Shown: positions 1 through 7,467, counted from the first letter of the stretch. The stretch is 23,856 bases of DNA from an uncultured Candidatus Melainabacteria bacterium (GCA_934717895.1 CAKUZO010000024.1:1-23856), one strand, 5' to 3'. Numbers and translations are program-made. The notes: generated by a model from the letters alone, not told the origin.

Positions 1-4
1 GGGT

Positions 5-1228
5 ATGGTAGCTCAACAAAATACAAATTCAATAGATTACAAAGAACTGTATTCGCAATACAACTGGTTTGCGGAATCTTATTTGCCTGCCGTACAAGCT
101 TCGTGTGACGAGTTTTTCCTTAGCGGATTTGAGTTCACATTGTTGGGAATAAGCAAAAACGTTAATACTTTAATGGACAAAGACGCATATTTTGTCACCA
201 AAGTTCGTATTGACAAGCTTCACGATATGTTTTTCAGAACATCTGAAAAAGCAGTTGCAATTATACTCGACAAAATTTTGGGCAAACCTAATTCTCGATT
301 TAATCTAAATAAACTAACTGACTTGGAAGCAAAAATTATTACGTCATTCAATGATTTTATGTTCAATTCGCTTTCCCAGTTTTTGAACCCTGCTCAACCT
401 TCTCTGAAAAGAACAAATTTTGACGTAATTCACTTAACATTTTTGATAAAAGACACAAGTACTGGAAAAGTTGCTAAACTTATTATATCTTTACCCGAAG
501 AGCTTTTAACCCCTGATGAAGTAATATCGGAAGAAGAAAAATTCGGACCGGAAGACTTTCCGACAAGTATTATTAATGCAATAGTTAAAGTCGGTTCAAC
601 CCGCACAAAACTTATTGATGTAAAGAATATTGATATTGATGATATTGTCGTTTTGGATAACAGCAATACATCACGTATGGTTCTAAAATTAAACGAATAT
701 GAAGAAGACATTAATCTAAACCCAAACTTGGGACTGGTTGTTCCGGTTGATAACGATGGAGGAAATATTGAAATGGCAGGAGAAATAACAAATCTTTGGG
801 ACAGTATTGAAGTTGAGATGGACGCTCAATTTGATTCTGTCAAAATTACTCTTGGCGAATTAAAGAATATAGAAAAAGGCTTGGTTGTCGATTTGACATC
901 AATTTATGACAATAAAGTTACACTCAGCGTAGAGAATAAACCTATCGCAAAAGGCGAACTTGTTATTGTTAACGATAGATATGGTGTAAAAATCGAAGAA
1001 GTTATTGCAAATTCTCAAAAAACGAATTCCGAAGAAGAAATAGAAGGACCGCAGGAAGAATTTGACGAAAATGAAGAGCACCCACAATCTGATGACGATT
1101 TTGGGGACGAAACAATGGACTTTGATGAAAATTCTGAACAACATCAAGAAGAAAATGAAGAAGGCGAACATTCAGATGAAGATGAATTTGATTACAGCGA
1201 TTTTGAACTGGAAGATGAGGACATATAG
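5..1228 (+). CDS. flagellar motor switch protein, FliM/FliN family (two SpoA domains)
   Basis: This is probably a component of the flagellar switch/C-ring, on the cytoplasmic face of the export gate. Residues about 80-130 resemble the middle part of FliM/SctQ-type proteins (a 'LTDLEAKI' helix). Two SpoA-like domains follow, at about 186-250 and 265-335; the second (from 'WDSIEVEMDAQF' to 'YGVKIEEVI') is the clearer. A highly acidic, probably disordered tail runs from about 340 to 407. The two-SpoA layout resembles SctQ or a FliM/FliN hybrid more than classical FliN, which has one SpoA domain and is much shorter. I see no FliM-type CheY-binding peptide at the N-terminus. The ATG lies five bases from the window edge, so the ribosome site cannot be judged and the true start could be upstream. 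fliO, fliP, fliQ and fliR follow on the same strand, which supports a flagellar rather than virulence-secretion role. The fliM versus fliN name is unsettled. Confidence 0.8.
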   Translation: MVAQQNTNSIDYKELYSQYNWFAESYLPAVQASCDEFFLSGFEFTLLGISKNVNTLMDKDAYFVTKVRIDKLHDMFFRTSEKAVAIILDKILGKPNSRFNLNKLTDLEAKIITSFNDFMFNSLSQFLNPAQPSLKRTNFDVIHLTFLIKDTSTGKVAKLIISLPEELLTPDEVISEEEKFGPEDFPTSIINAIVKVGSTRTKLIDVKNIDIDDIVVLDNSNTSRMVLKLNEYEEDINLNPNLGLVVPVDNDGGNIEMAGEITNLWDSIEVEMDAQFDSVKITLGELKNIEKGLVVDLTSIYDNKVTLSVENKPIAKGELVIVNDRYGVKIEEVIANSQKTNSEEEIEGPQEEFDENEEHPQSDDDFGDETMDFDENSEQHQEENEEGEHSDEDEFDYSDFELEDEDI

Positions 1229-1335
1229 GTGAGTAGTGAATGGTGAGTCGTGAGTAGTTCTTTTCGTAAAAAGTTGTATTGGAGCGAAAGCGACCGAAAA
1301 GGTCTATTCACCACTCACTAATTGCTATTCACTAA
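1229..1335. repeat. imperfect inverted repeat of GTGAGTAGTGAATGG-type units between switch gene and fliO
   Basis: Directly after the switch-gene stop codon come short direct units built from 'GTGAGTAGTGAATGGTGAGT'. The complementary form follows at about 1304-1335 ('TATTCACCACTCACTA', then 'GCTATTCACTA'), so the stretch can fold into a long imperfect hairpin around 1260-1300. The same unit abuts the atpD stop codon at 12465. I see no promoter or coding potential here. Confidence 0.7.
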
Positions 1336-1355
1336 AATAACAAGAGGAGGAACAC

Positions 1356-1814
1356 ATGGGATATATGATAAATTTCATAGTTTACACAATTGCAATGGTA
1401 GGGATAATTTCTCTTGCCGTATTTGTTTATAAAAAATTCTCTTTTTGTGCCGGCTCAAAATCAAAATTCTTAAATGTTGAAGATTGTATAAGTATTGGAC
1501 CTAGAAAAGAACTTTTTGTTGTCAGAGCAGGCAACGAAAGATTTTTAGTAGCCTCTGATGTTGGCAGAACAAGTTTGATTTCTAAATTAAACACAAATTC
1601 TAACTATGTTGAAGAAGTAAAAGAAATTGCTCAAAATTCGTATAATCAAAAATCTATAAATAATTCAAAATCAATTTTGAATTCTCAAAAGAGAGAAAAT
1701 ACAACAAGTGTTGATGATTTGCCGGAAATTTTAAATATTTCAAGACAAAATCGTCCAACAATGAAAAACCACCAACCTAAAAAAGTTTTTAGGAACATCG
1801 TAAATAATATATAG
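1356..1814 (+). CDS. fliO: flagellar biosynthesis protein FliO
   Basis: FliO is a small membrane protein that helps assemble the FliP ring of the flagellar export gate. The 152-residue product has one N-terminal membrane segment (about residues 5-25). A small FliO-type cytoplasmic domain follows, with the 'VEDCISIGPRKELFVVRAGNERFLV' pattern (roughly 41-65), and then a polar Asn/Lys/Ser-rich tail. A strong ribosome site (AGAGGAGG) lies just before the ATG. The stop is only 9 bases before fliP, so the two are co-transcribed. FliO is absent from most non-flagellar type III systems, so its presence favours a true flagellum. The tail from about residue 100 is low-complexity and not recognisable. 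Confidence 0.85.
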   Translation: MGYMINFIVYTIAMVGIISLAVFVYKKFSFCAGSKSKFLNVEDCISIGPRKELFVVRAGNERFLVASDVGRTSLISKLNTNSNYVEEVKEIAQNSYNQKSINNSKSILNSQKRENTTSVDDLPEILNISRQNRPTMKNHQPKKVFRNIVNNI

Positions 1815-1823
1815 AGGGATATA

Positions 1824-2465
1824 ATGGAAACAATAATTAAAGATATGAATCCGGTATTACAAATGTTGATATTAATGACAGTTTTCTCATTAATACCATT
1901 GATTTTTTGCTGTATGACAAGTTTTTTAAGATTTGTCATTGTGTTTTCAATGCTGAAAACCGCAATGGGTACTCAACAGGTTCCTCCATCAATTGTAATT
2001 ATCGGACTTGCAATGATTTTGACATTTTATACAATGGGCGGAACTTTCCAGAAAATGTACGATATGGGTTCTGTTCCATACCAAAAGAACCAAAATATCA
2101 TTGAGGCAATAAATGAGGGTTCAAAACCATTAAAAGAATTTATGATGAAACAAACCAGAGAAAGCGATCTTGCATTCTTTGTAGAAGCTTCAAAAGGAGC
2201 TCCGCCAAAGAGTCCTGATGAAATTACGGTTTGGCAGGTAGCTCCTGCATTCATCATAAGCGAATTGAAAACCTCATTCGAAATCGGATTTATCATTTTC
2301 GTACCGTTTATCGTGCTAGACCTTGTTGTGGCAAACATCTTGCTGGCACTAGGTATGTTTATGTTATCTCCAACAATCATTTCCTTGCCGTTTAAACTGC
2401 TGATATTTATTGCGGTAGACGGTTGGGCGCTGATTGTACAAGGGCTCGTGACGAGCTACAATTAA
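1824..2465 (+). CDS. fliP: flagellar export gate protein FliP
   Basis: FliP is the main subunit of the core export gate of the flagellar type III apparatus in the inner membrane. The 213-residue product contains the family hallmarks: 'SFLRFVIVFSMLKTAMGTQQVPP' near residues 33-55, and in the C-terminal half 'AFIISELKTSFEIGF', 'PFIVLDLVVANILLALGMFMLSP' and 'ISLPFKLLIFIAVDGW'. About four hydrophobic segments are visible. There is no cleavable signal peptide of the kind seen in some proteobacterial FliP proteins. An AGAGGG ribosome site precedes the ATG. It sits between fliO and fliQ as in most flagellar operons. Confidence 0.95.
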   Translation: METIIKDMNPVLQMLILMTVFSLIPLIFCCMTSFLRFVIVFSMLKTAMGTQQVPPSIVIIGLAMILTFYTMGGTFQKMYDMGSVPYQKNQNIIEAINEGSKPLKEFMMKQTRESDLAFFVEASKGAPPKSPDEITVWQVAPAFIISELKTSFEIGFIIFVPFIVLDLVVANILLALGMFMLSPTIISLPFKLLIFIAVDGWALIVQGLVTSYN

Positions 2466-2611
2466 GCTTATCAGATGCTAAGAGGCATAGATGCAAAGTC
2501 CGTTACAGGCAAGTAGATTTTAGGGACTCACCAAACAACCATACAAAAACAAACAAGTAGTAAATAGGTCAGGTTCCGACTGACAACAAAAAAAACAAAA
2601 AGAGGACAAAA
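2466..2611. repeat. 146-bp spacer within the flagellar operon carrying dispersed-repeat sequence
   Basis: This gap separates fliP from fliQ, which are normally adjacent. It includes a 16-base word, AAGAGGCATAGATGCA (2480-2495), that recurs exactly at 19026-19041, and a small hairpin GTCAG/CTGAC with a 7-base loop around 2567-2583. The last 20 bases are A-rich and hold the fliQ ribosome site (AGAGGAC). No T-tract terminator or convincing promoter is visible, so the operon probably reads through. Confidence 0.55.
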
Positions 2612-3100
2612 ATGGAAGTTTTAGTAGAATATTTAGCAAAAGGATTTTTAATAATGCTTGCAATATCTATGCCTTGCGTACTGGTTGCTGCCGGCATTGG
2701 TCTGGTTGTAGGTATTTTACAGGCTGTAACTCAGGTTCAAGAACAAACTATTGCTGCTGCTCCAAAAATTTTGGGCGTATTTCTTGTTATCGTTATCGGC
2801 GGAATCGGGTTTATAAATATGTTAAAAGGATTTTTTACTGACGGTATGTCAATAGCTTTTAATCTTGTTTCAAAAAACGACTCTTATGTTTTGCCGGCAG
2901 ACTATTTTAAATATACTTCTCCTTTTGAAAAAGAAATGTCTGACAAATTTAAAAATCAAGGTGATGTTGATTACTTGATGAAGCACCCTGGAAAAGTTCC
3001 ATTCATAGATAATCAACAAAAAACAAAATACATATCAAGTCCTCAAACCCCAATGCCAAAGCCTAATTTTGTAGAAACAAATAAAATTATTGGAAGATAG
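2612..3100 (+). CDS. fliQ: flagellar export gate protein FliQ with C-terminal extension
   Basis: FliQ is a small two-helix subunit that wraps the FliP-FliR gate in the inner membrane. Residues 1-85 are a normal FliQ: first helix about 12-37, the conserved 'ILQAVTQVQEQTIAAAPKILGV' loop (about 35-56), then a second helix about 54-75. The usual protein ends near residue 90. This one continues for about 75 more polar residues, rich in Lys, Asn, Pro and Gln, with no recognisable domain. An AGAGGAC ribosome site precedes the ATG. fliR follows 13 bases after the stop. The extension is in frame with no sign of a frameshift. Confidence 0.9.
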   Translation: MEVLVEYLAKGFLIMLAISMPCVLVAAGIGLVVGILQAVTQVQEQTIAAAPKILGVFLVIVIGGIGFINMLKGFFTDGMSIAFNLVSKNDSYVLPADYFKYTSPFEKEMSDKFKNQGDVDYLMKHPGKVPFIDNQQKTKYISSPQTPMPKPNFVETNKIIGR

Positions 3101-3113
3101 AAAGGAAACGTAA

Positions 3114-3893
3114 GTGGAGCAAATTATTTCAGAATTAATGAAAATGTTTCCTTTGTTGAGCGCTTATTTAGCCGGCGGAATTTTTATTTTCGCAAGGCTT
3201 TTGGGCTTTTTTAGGCTTGCTCCCGTCTTCAATAGAAAAGAAATCCCTGGAATGGTAAAAATTTCATTGTGCCTCTTAATGACGATAGTTTTAACTTGTA
3301 CCGTAAAACCTGACGTTACTGTAATACAAGGTTCGTTTGCATTATCAATCGTTTTGAATATGGTTGTCGGAGCTATGATTGGATATATTGCTCAACTAAT
3401 TCTTCTGGCAGTAGATGCCGGTGGTGATATGGTAAATATGCAAATGGGGCTTTCTTCTGCAATGGTATTGGATCCTACAACGTCTTCACAAGTATCCATT
3501 GTTGGAAAATGCTTTCAACTTTTAGGGCTTGTTATTTTTATCCAACTAGGTGGAATTTATTGGTTAATTACCGCATTAATTCATAGTATTCATATATTCC
3601 CTCTTGGAGCTACAACTGTTCCGTTGCATGAAATCGTTAATATGGATTATATGGTTAAACTATCATCAAATGTCCTATTTATGGGATTACAAATTGCATC
3701 TCCAATACTCTTAGCGACTTTGGGACAAGATATTATCTTAGGGGTAATTTCCAAAACAGCACCACAAGTAAACGTATTTCAATTGAGTTTCCTTTTTAAA
3801 CCGGTTTTAGGAGCGGCAATTATGGTGTGGATTTTGCCAATGCTTGTAAATATTATTTCAGATTACTTTTTGTCATTTTCACAAATTATATAG
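3114..3893 (+). CDS. fliR: flagellar export gate protein FliR
   Basis: FliR caps the FliP/FliQ helical assembly and completes the core export gate. The 259-residue product is highly hydrophobic with about six membrane segments. It carries family features such as 'ARLLGFFRLAPVF' (about 27-39), 'QMGLSSAMVLDPTTSSQV' (about 110-127) and a C-terminal 'GAAIMVWILPMLV' region. The start is GTG, preceded by AAAGGA. Length is normal for FliR. flhB, which often follows or is fused to fliR, is absent. A bidirectional terminator comes about 50 bases downstream. Confidence 0.92.
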   Translation: MEQIISELMKMFPLLSAYLAGGIFIFARLLGFFRLAPVFNRKEIPGMVKISLCLLMTIVLTCTVKPDVTVIQGSFALSIVLNMVVGAMIGYIAQLILLAVDAGGDMVNMQMGLSSAMVLDPTTSSQVSIVGKCFQLLGLVIFIQLGGIYWLITALIHSIHIFPLGATTVPLHEIVNMDYMVKLSSNVLFMGLQIASPILLATLGQDIILGVISKTAPQVNVFQLSFLFKPVLGAAIMVWILPMLVNIISDYFLSFSQII

Positions 3894-3946
3894 TTTGTAA
3901 CTTTATAATGTCAAAATATTTGTGTTCGTACAAGTTTTTTAATATA

Positions 3947-3978
3947 AAAATGGAGTACGTTTTGTCGTACTCCATTTT
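3947..3978. terminator. bidirectional rho-independent terminator between fliR and minE
   Basis: A perfect 13-bp stem, AAAATGGAGTACG with CGTACTCCATTTT, surrounds a 6-base loop (TTTTGT). A-rich and T-rich flanks serve both strands. It lies between the convergent flagellar and min operons and can end both. Confidence 0.88.
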
Positions 3979-3998
3979 AAACTTAAAAAACAGAATAA

Positions 3999-4511
3999 CT
4001 ATTCTTCTTTGTCATCATCATCAGATTCTTCATCTTCGCCATCTTCAGCGTAATCATCATCTGACATATCATCGTCCAAAGATTCTTCATTCAAAACGAT
4101 TTCAGTTTCTTCCACTACAACATCTTCATCGTCAGAAACATCTTCGTCGTCTGGGTTTTCAGAACTTTCGTCAGCTTTTTCTGCATCTTCTTTTGCCAAA
4201 GCTTCTTTAATTTCTTCTTCATCTTTAGCACGAATTACAGGAATTGAAAGCATCAAAGCAACCTGATCGCCGTCTTGTTCAAGGTTAAGTTCCAAAGCTT
4301 CTTTATCCATTTCAACATATTTTGAAAGAAGTTCTACCATTTCCTTGCGCATACGTTCCATAAGCTCAGGCGTCAAATTTGTTCTATCTTGCATTAAAAC
4401 GACACGTAATCTGTTGCAAGCCGTATCTTTTGCGGATTCAACCTGTTCTTGTTCAGCATCTGTTTGACGGAAGAAACCTAAGACTTTATTATATAAATTT
4501 TGCAATATCAT
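3999..4511 (-). CDS. minE: cell division topological specificity factor MinE with long acidic tail
   Basis: MinE binds MinD at the membrane and stimulates its ATPase, producing the oscillation or gradient that keeps the division site at midcell. Residues 1-17 form the membrane-binding helix ('MILQNLYNKVLGFFRQT'). Residues about 26-95 match MinE, with the MinD-contact helix 'SAKDTACNRLRVVLMQDR' and the dimer core 'MERMRKEMVELLSKYVEMD'. Typical MinE is about 85-100 residues; here a further 75 residues consist almost entirely of Asp, Glu and Ser. The ATG is 1 base from the minD stop, so the genes are translationally coupled. The ribosome site overlaps the minD 3' end (AAAGGAGAAATAAG). Confidence 0.92.
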   Translation of the reverse strand: MILQNLYNKVLGFFRQTDAEQEQVESAKDTACNRLRVVLMQDRTNLTPELMERMRKEMVELLSKYVEMDKEALELNLEQDGDQVALMLSIPVIRAKDEEEIKEALAKEDAEKADESSENPDDEDVSDDEDVVVEETEIVLNEESLDDDMSDDDYAEDGEDEESDDDDKEE

Positions 4512-4512
4512 C

Positions 4513-5328
4513 TTATTTCTCCTTTCCTGTCAAGCCTGAGAAGAATTTTTTAATTCTTGCAACAACACCTTTTGGCTCGTCCAAATTCAAGAACGGAACA
4601 TCTTCACCGATAATTCTTCTTGCTACATTATTATAAGCTTTCCCTGCTAACGATTTTTCATCATTTACAATCGGCTCACCTTTGTTTGTAGAAGTGATAA
4701 TTCCGGTATCCTCAGGAATTATACCTATCAATTCTGCTGAAAGAATTTCTACAACATCGTCAACGCTCATCATATCTTTTGATTCAATTAGGTTTGGTCG
4801 AACTCTGTTTAGCAAAAGTTTGTAAGACTTAATTTCTTCTTTTGCTTCCAAAAGTCCGATAATTCTATCAGCGTCACGAACTGCTGACATTTCAGGAGTT
4901 GTAACAACAATTGCCTCAGAAGCACCTGCAACAGCATTTTGGAACCCTTGTTCAATACCAGCCGGACAGTCTACAAGAATAAAGTCAAAATCTTTTTTCA
5001 ACTTTTCGCAAATATCTCTCAACTGTTCTTCTGTAACCGCTGTTTTATCTCTTGTTTGAGCCGCTGCCAAAAGACAAAGGTTAGGGTTTTTCTTATCTTT
5101 AACCAAAGCCTGTTTCAATTTGCAACGTTCTTCAACAACGTCAACAATTGTATAAACAATTCTATTTTCCAGACCAAGTAGTAGGTCTAAGTTTCTCAAT
5201 CCGAGGTCAGTATCAATCATTACAACCTTTTTACCGGCTCTCGCCAAAGCTGTACCGATATTGGCATTAGTTGTAGTTTTGCCTACTCCACCCTTTCCGG
5301 AAGTTATTACGATAACTCTACCGCTCAT
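4513..5328 (-). CDS. minD: septum site-determining ATPase MinD
   Basis: MinD is the membrane-bound ATPase that recruits MinC and MinE. The deviant Walker A motif 'GKGGVGKTT' is at residues 11-19. Switch and Walker B regions follow: 'MIDTDLGLRNLDLLLGLENR' (about 37-56) and 'FDFILVDCPAGIEQGF' (about 113-128). 'TTPEMSAVRDADRIIGLL' (about 143-160) is typical of MinD. The C-terminus ends in an amphipathic membrane-targeting helix ('VVARIKKFFSGL', about 255-266). Length 271 is normal. An AAAGGAGAAATA ribosome site precedes the ATG. It sits between minC and minE. Confidence 0.97.
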   Translation of the reverse strand: MSGRVIVITSGKGGVGKTTTNANIGTALARAGKKVVMIDTDLGLRNLDLLLGLENRIVYTIVDVVEERCKLKQALVKDKKNPNLCLLAAAQTRDKTAVTEEQLRDICEKLKKDFDFILVDCPAGIEQGFQNAVAGASEAIVVTTPEMSAVRDADRIIGLLEAKEEIKSYKLLLNRVRPNLIESKDMMSVDDVVEILSAELIGIIPEDTGIITSTNKGEPIVNDEKSLAGKAYNNVARRIIGEDVPFLNLDEPKGVVARIKKFFSGLTGKEK

Positions 5329-5339
5329 TATTTCTCCTT

Positions 5340-6446
5340 TTATGATTCATGTATCTTATGTATAATAATTTGTCTTTTGTAAATACAAGCTTCTTCCGGC
5401 ACAAAAGTATCTGTCTTTTGAATATACGGAATGTTAGCATTGTCAGGACGTCTTGCAAATGTATCAGCAATTCTTAATTGAATTGCGTTCATTTTTAATG
5501 CTCTGATTTTTGCGTATTGATTACCCGCAGAACCGGCATGAGCAATACCGCCCAAAATTCCCCAAACAGTAATATCGCCTTTTGCAATTATTTCGGAACC
5601 CGGGTTTGCATCTCCGATAATTACAATATTTCCGTCAGACGTAATGCTTTGACCTGAACGCAAAGTTCTTTGGATATACAAAGTAGGAAGTTTTTCTGTT
5701 TCTCTTAAAGATTTTCTCAAATCGTCAAGATTGTAGTCGATATCTTCAATATCGTCACCTTCAATTTTATTTGCGTTTTCAAGTTCACTGTTGAAATTAT
5801 TAAGTTCTTCTTTTAATTCTGAATTATCAGCATCTTCTTCTTTAACATTTGCAAAATCAGCTGTTTCTGTTGTTCTTTTTAATTCAGATGTATTTTGAAC
5901 TTCTTCATCTTGTGTTAAAGGCTCAACAATCGGAGCTTCAACTGTTTCCATTTGATTATTCAAATCAATACTTTCCGGTGCAATTTCAGGCAACGGTACA
6001 ACTTCTTCAACAGGAGCATTTTTCTTTAATTCTTTTAAATCATGTTCTTGTGCAAAAGTTTTAATTTCAGTTGTTTCATCTCCAAAAATTTTGTCTAATG
6101 CTTTTTCAAGCTCTGCATTAACTTTTTCTTGATCTGCATTAAATTCAGGAGTTGGAACTATGTTTTCCAAAATTGAAACTTGAATTCCTAAATCTTTTGC
6201 AGCTTTTGCTGTTGCATCAGAACTTGTATTTATGAATTCTATTTCTGAGTTCATGGATTCTACAAGAGCTTTAATGCTTGTTAACTCGGTAGGAGTAAGA
6301 TTAATAGCCCCTAACTTCAAACAAACATTTTTATTTTGTGCTTCCGGCAAGTCCAAAATTCGACTCAACTCATAAATAATCTCAGAGGTTTTCTGAGCGT
6401 TGCTGACATCTACAATAAAACCATTTTCTATGTATCCCTTATCCAT
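5340..6446 (-). CDS. minC: septum site-determining protein MinC with long acidic linker
   Basis: MinC inhibits FtsZ assembly away from midcell and is positioned by MinD. I chose the ATG at 6446 (product begins 'MDKGYIENGF'). It has a good ribosome site (GGAAGGA) six bases upstream, whereas an upstream ATG at 6491 has none and abuts a likely -10 element. Residues about 1-93 are the N-terminal FtsZ-interacting domain. Residues about 95-250 are an unusually long linker rich in Glu, Asp, Asn and Pro. Residues about 255-345 are the beta-helical MinD-binding domain with 'RSGQSITSDGNIVIIGDANPG', 'GDITVWGILGGIAHAG' and 'QLRIA'. Typical MinC is about 220-260 residues; this one is 368. minD follows after 11 bases. 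Confidence 0.93.
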   Translation of the reverse strand: MDKGYIENGFIVDVSNAQKTSEIIYELSRILDLPEAQNKNVCLKLGAINLTPTELTSIKALVESMNSEIEFINTSSDATAKAAKDLGIQVSILENIVPTPEFNADQEKVNAELEKALDKIFGDETTEIKTFAQEHDLKELKKNAPVEEVVPLPEIAPESIDLNNQMETVEAPIVEPLTQDEEVQNTSELKRTTETADFANVKEEDADNSELKEELNNFNSELENANKIEGDDIEDIDYNLDDLRKSLRETEKLPTLYIQRTLRSGQSITSDGNIVIIGDANPGSEIIAKGDITVWGILGGIAHAGSAGNQYAKIRALKMNAIQLRIADTFARRPDNANIPYIQKTDTFVPEEACIYKRQIIIHKIHES

Positions 6447-6482
6447 TGTCAATCCTTCCGCAATAGTTTCATCTATTCCATG

Positions 6483-6511
6483 ACAATACATGAAACATCA
6501 TAGAACATCAA
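6483..6511 (-). promoter_or_regulatory. predicted sigma-70 promoter for minCDE
   Basis: Read on the - strand: TTGATG (6511-6506), a 17-base spacer, TATTGT (6488-6483). The start of transcription would fall near 6476, leaving a leader of about 30 bases to the ATG at 6446. This also argues against the upstream ATG at 6491. Confidence 0.5.
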
Positions 6512-6549
6512 TGGATTATTTCGAATTGTAATAATTTTGACTTAAACCA

Positions 6550-7467
6550 TTATGCAAAAATTGATTCTTTCACGCTTTTTTCTCTAATTCTTCTGCTCAT
6601 TTCAGATTTTGTAATTTTACCGTCTTTGTTGTAATCCATTTTTGCGTTTGTTGGGTTATAACCGCTTTCGCCTTTTGAGTAAAGAACTTCTCTGTTAGCT
6701 CTTCCCGGTGCCAAAATCATTGCATACAAATCTCCTGCTGATAATCTTGCGTTAGGAGAGAATTTCCATTTTTTGATATATAGCAAAAGTTTTTCTGCCA
6801 ATTCAAGTTGTTCTAATCTTGACATATTCGGAATTTGTTCTTTTGTTAAGCCTTTGCAGCCACATTTGTTTCTAAGTTCTTCAACCGCAGCATCTCCAAA
6901 TTGAATTAGTCCTACATAGCTTCCGCATTTTGCTTTCGGATCAAAACCTGATTCACTGTTAATCAAAGCTAATAAATCTTTATAATCACAGTTTAATTTT
7001 TTAGCAACTTTCTTAACTTTTCTCAAAAAATGTTTGTCCAATTTTCCTGTATCTTTAATTGGAGAATTATCAGTATCTGAAACATCAGTTGTTTTGTCTG
7101 TTTTATTCGTGCTTTCTACCGGTTTCCAACTTGCATAATTTACTGTCGGTATTGAGAACAAATTTCCAAAATTGAAAGTTGGCATAGTAAATAGAGGTAT
7201 TGAATAATTATTTAAAATTGGCATTGAAGCGTAATTGCCGGAAAAAATTGACGGATAAGCAGTTGTAGAACCGAAAGTCGGCATCATAGGCATTGTTAAT
7301 CCGCTAAATATTGGCATTGAAGGCATTCCGAATTGGAATGAATTCATGAAACTAAAAGGATTCATATATGAATTACAGTGGCAACCGCCAAACATGAACG
7401 GATTAAAACCTGCAAACGGATTGCAGTTTCCAGCTATATTAAAGTTATGAAATCCAAAAAAGTTCAT
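6550..7467 (-). CDS. lysozyme/transglycosylase-like muralytic protein with Phe/Met/Pro-rich N-terminus
   Basis: The C-terminal half (about residues 140-300) looks like a goose/SLT-type lysozyme fold that cleaves peptidoglycan. It has 'LLALINSESGFDPKAKCGSYVGLIQFG' (about 165-191), with Glu172 as the likely catalytic acid and the usual GLIQF strand. 'LYAMILAPGRANREVLY' (about 247-263) follows. Near the end is an EF-hand-like loop, 'DYNKDGKITKSE' (278-289), common at the end of phage-type muramidases. The first 115 residues are unlike an enzyme: rich in Phe, Met, Pro, Asn, Gly and Ser, with repeated MNPF/FNPF/MPTF-type words and no classical signal peptide. A Thr/Lys/Asp linker (about 116-145) joins the halves. 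An AAGGGA ribosome site precedes the ATG. It could act in flagellar rod penetration, wall turnover or as a secreted effector; context does not decide. No immunity gene is evident. Confidence 0.72.
   Translation of the reverse strand: MNFFGFHNFNIAGNCNPFAGFNPFMFGGCHCNSYMNPFSFMNSFQFGMPSMPIFSGLTMPMMPTFGSTTAYPSIFSGNYASMPILNNYSIPLFTMPTFNFGNLFSIPTVNYASWKPVESTNKTDKTTDVSDTDNSPIKDTGKLDKHFLRKVKKVAKKLNCDYKDLLALINSESGFDPKAKCGSYVGLIQFGDAAVEELRNKCGCKGLTKEQIPNMSRLEQLELAEKLLLYIKKWKFSPNARLSAGDLYAMILAPGRANREVLYSKGESGYNPTNAKMDYNKDGKITKSEMSRRIREKSVKESIFA

Noticed and set aside
5..3893. Non-flagellar type III secretion system instead of flagellum
   Set aside because: FliO is present and no secretin, needle or translocator gene is seen; the SctQ-like layout of the first protein alone is not enough.
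6447..6491. Upstream ATG of minC
   Set aside because: It has no ribosome site and sits against the predicted -10 box; the ATG at 6446 has GGAAGGA at good spacing.
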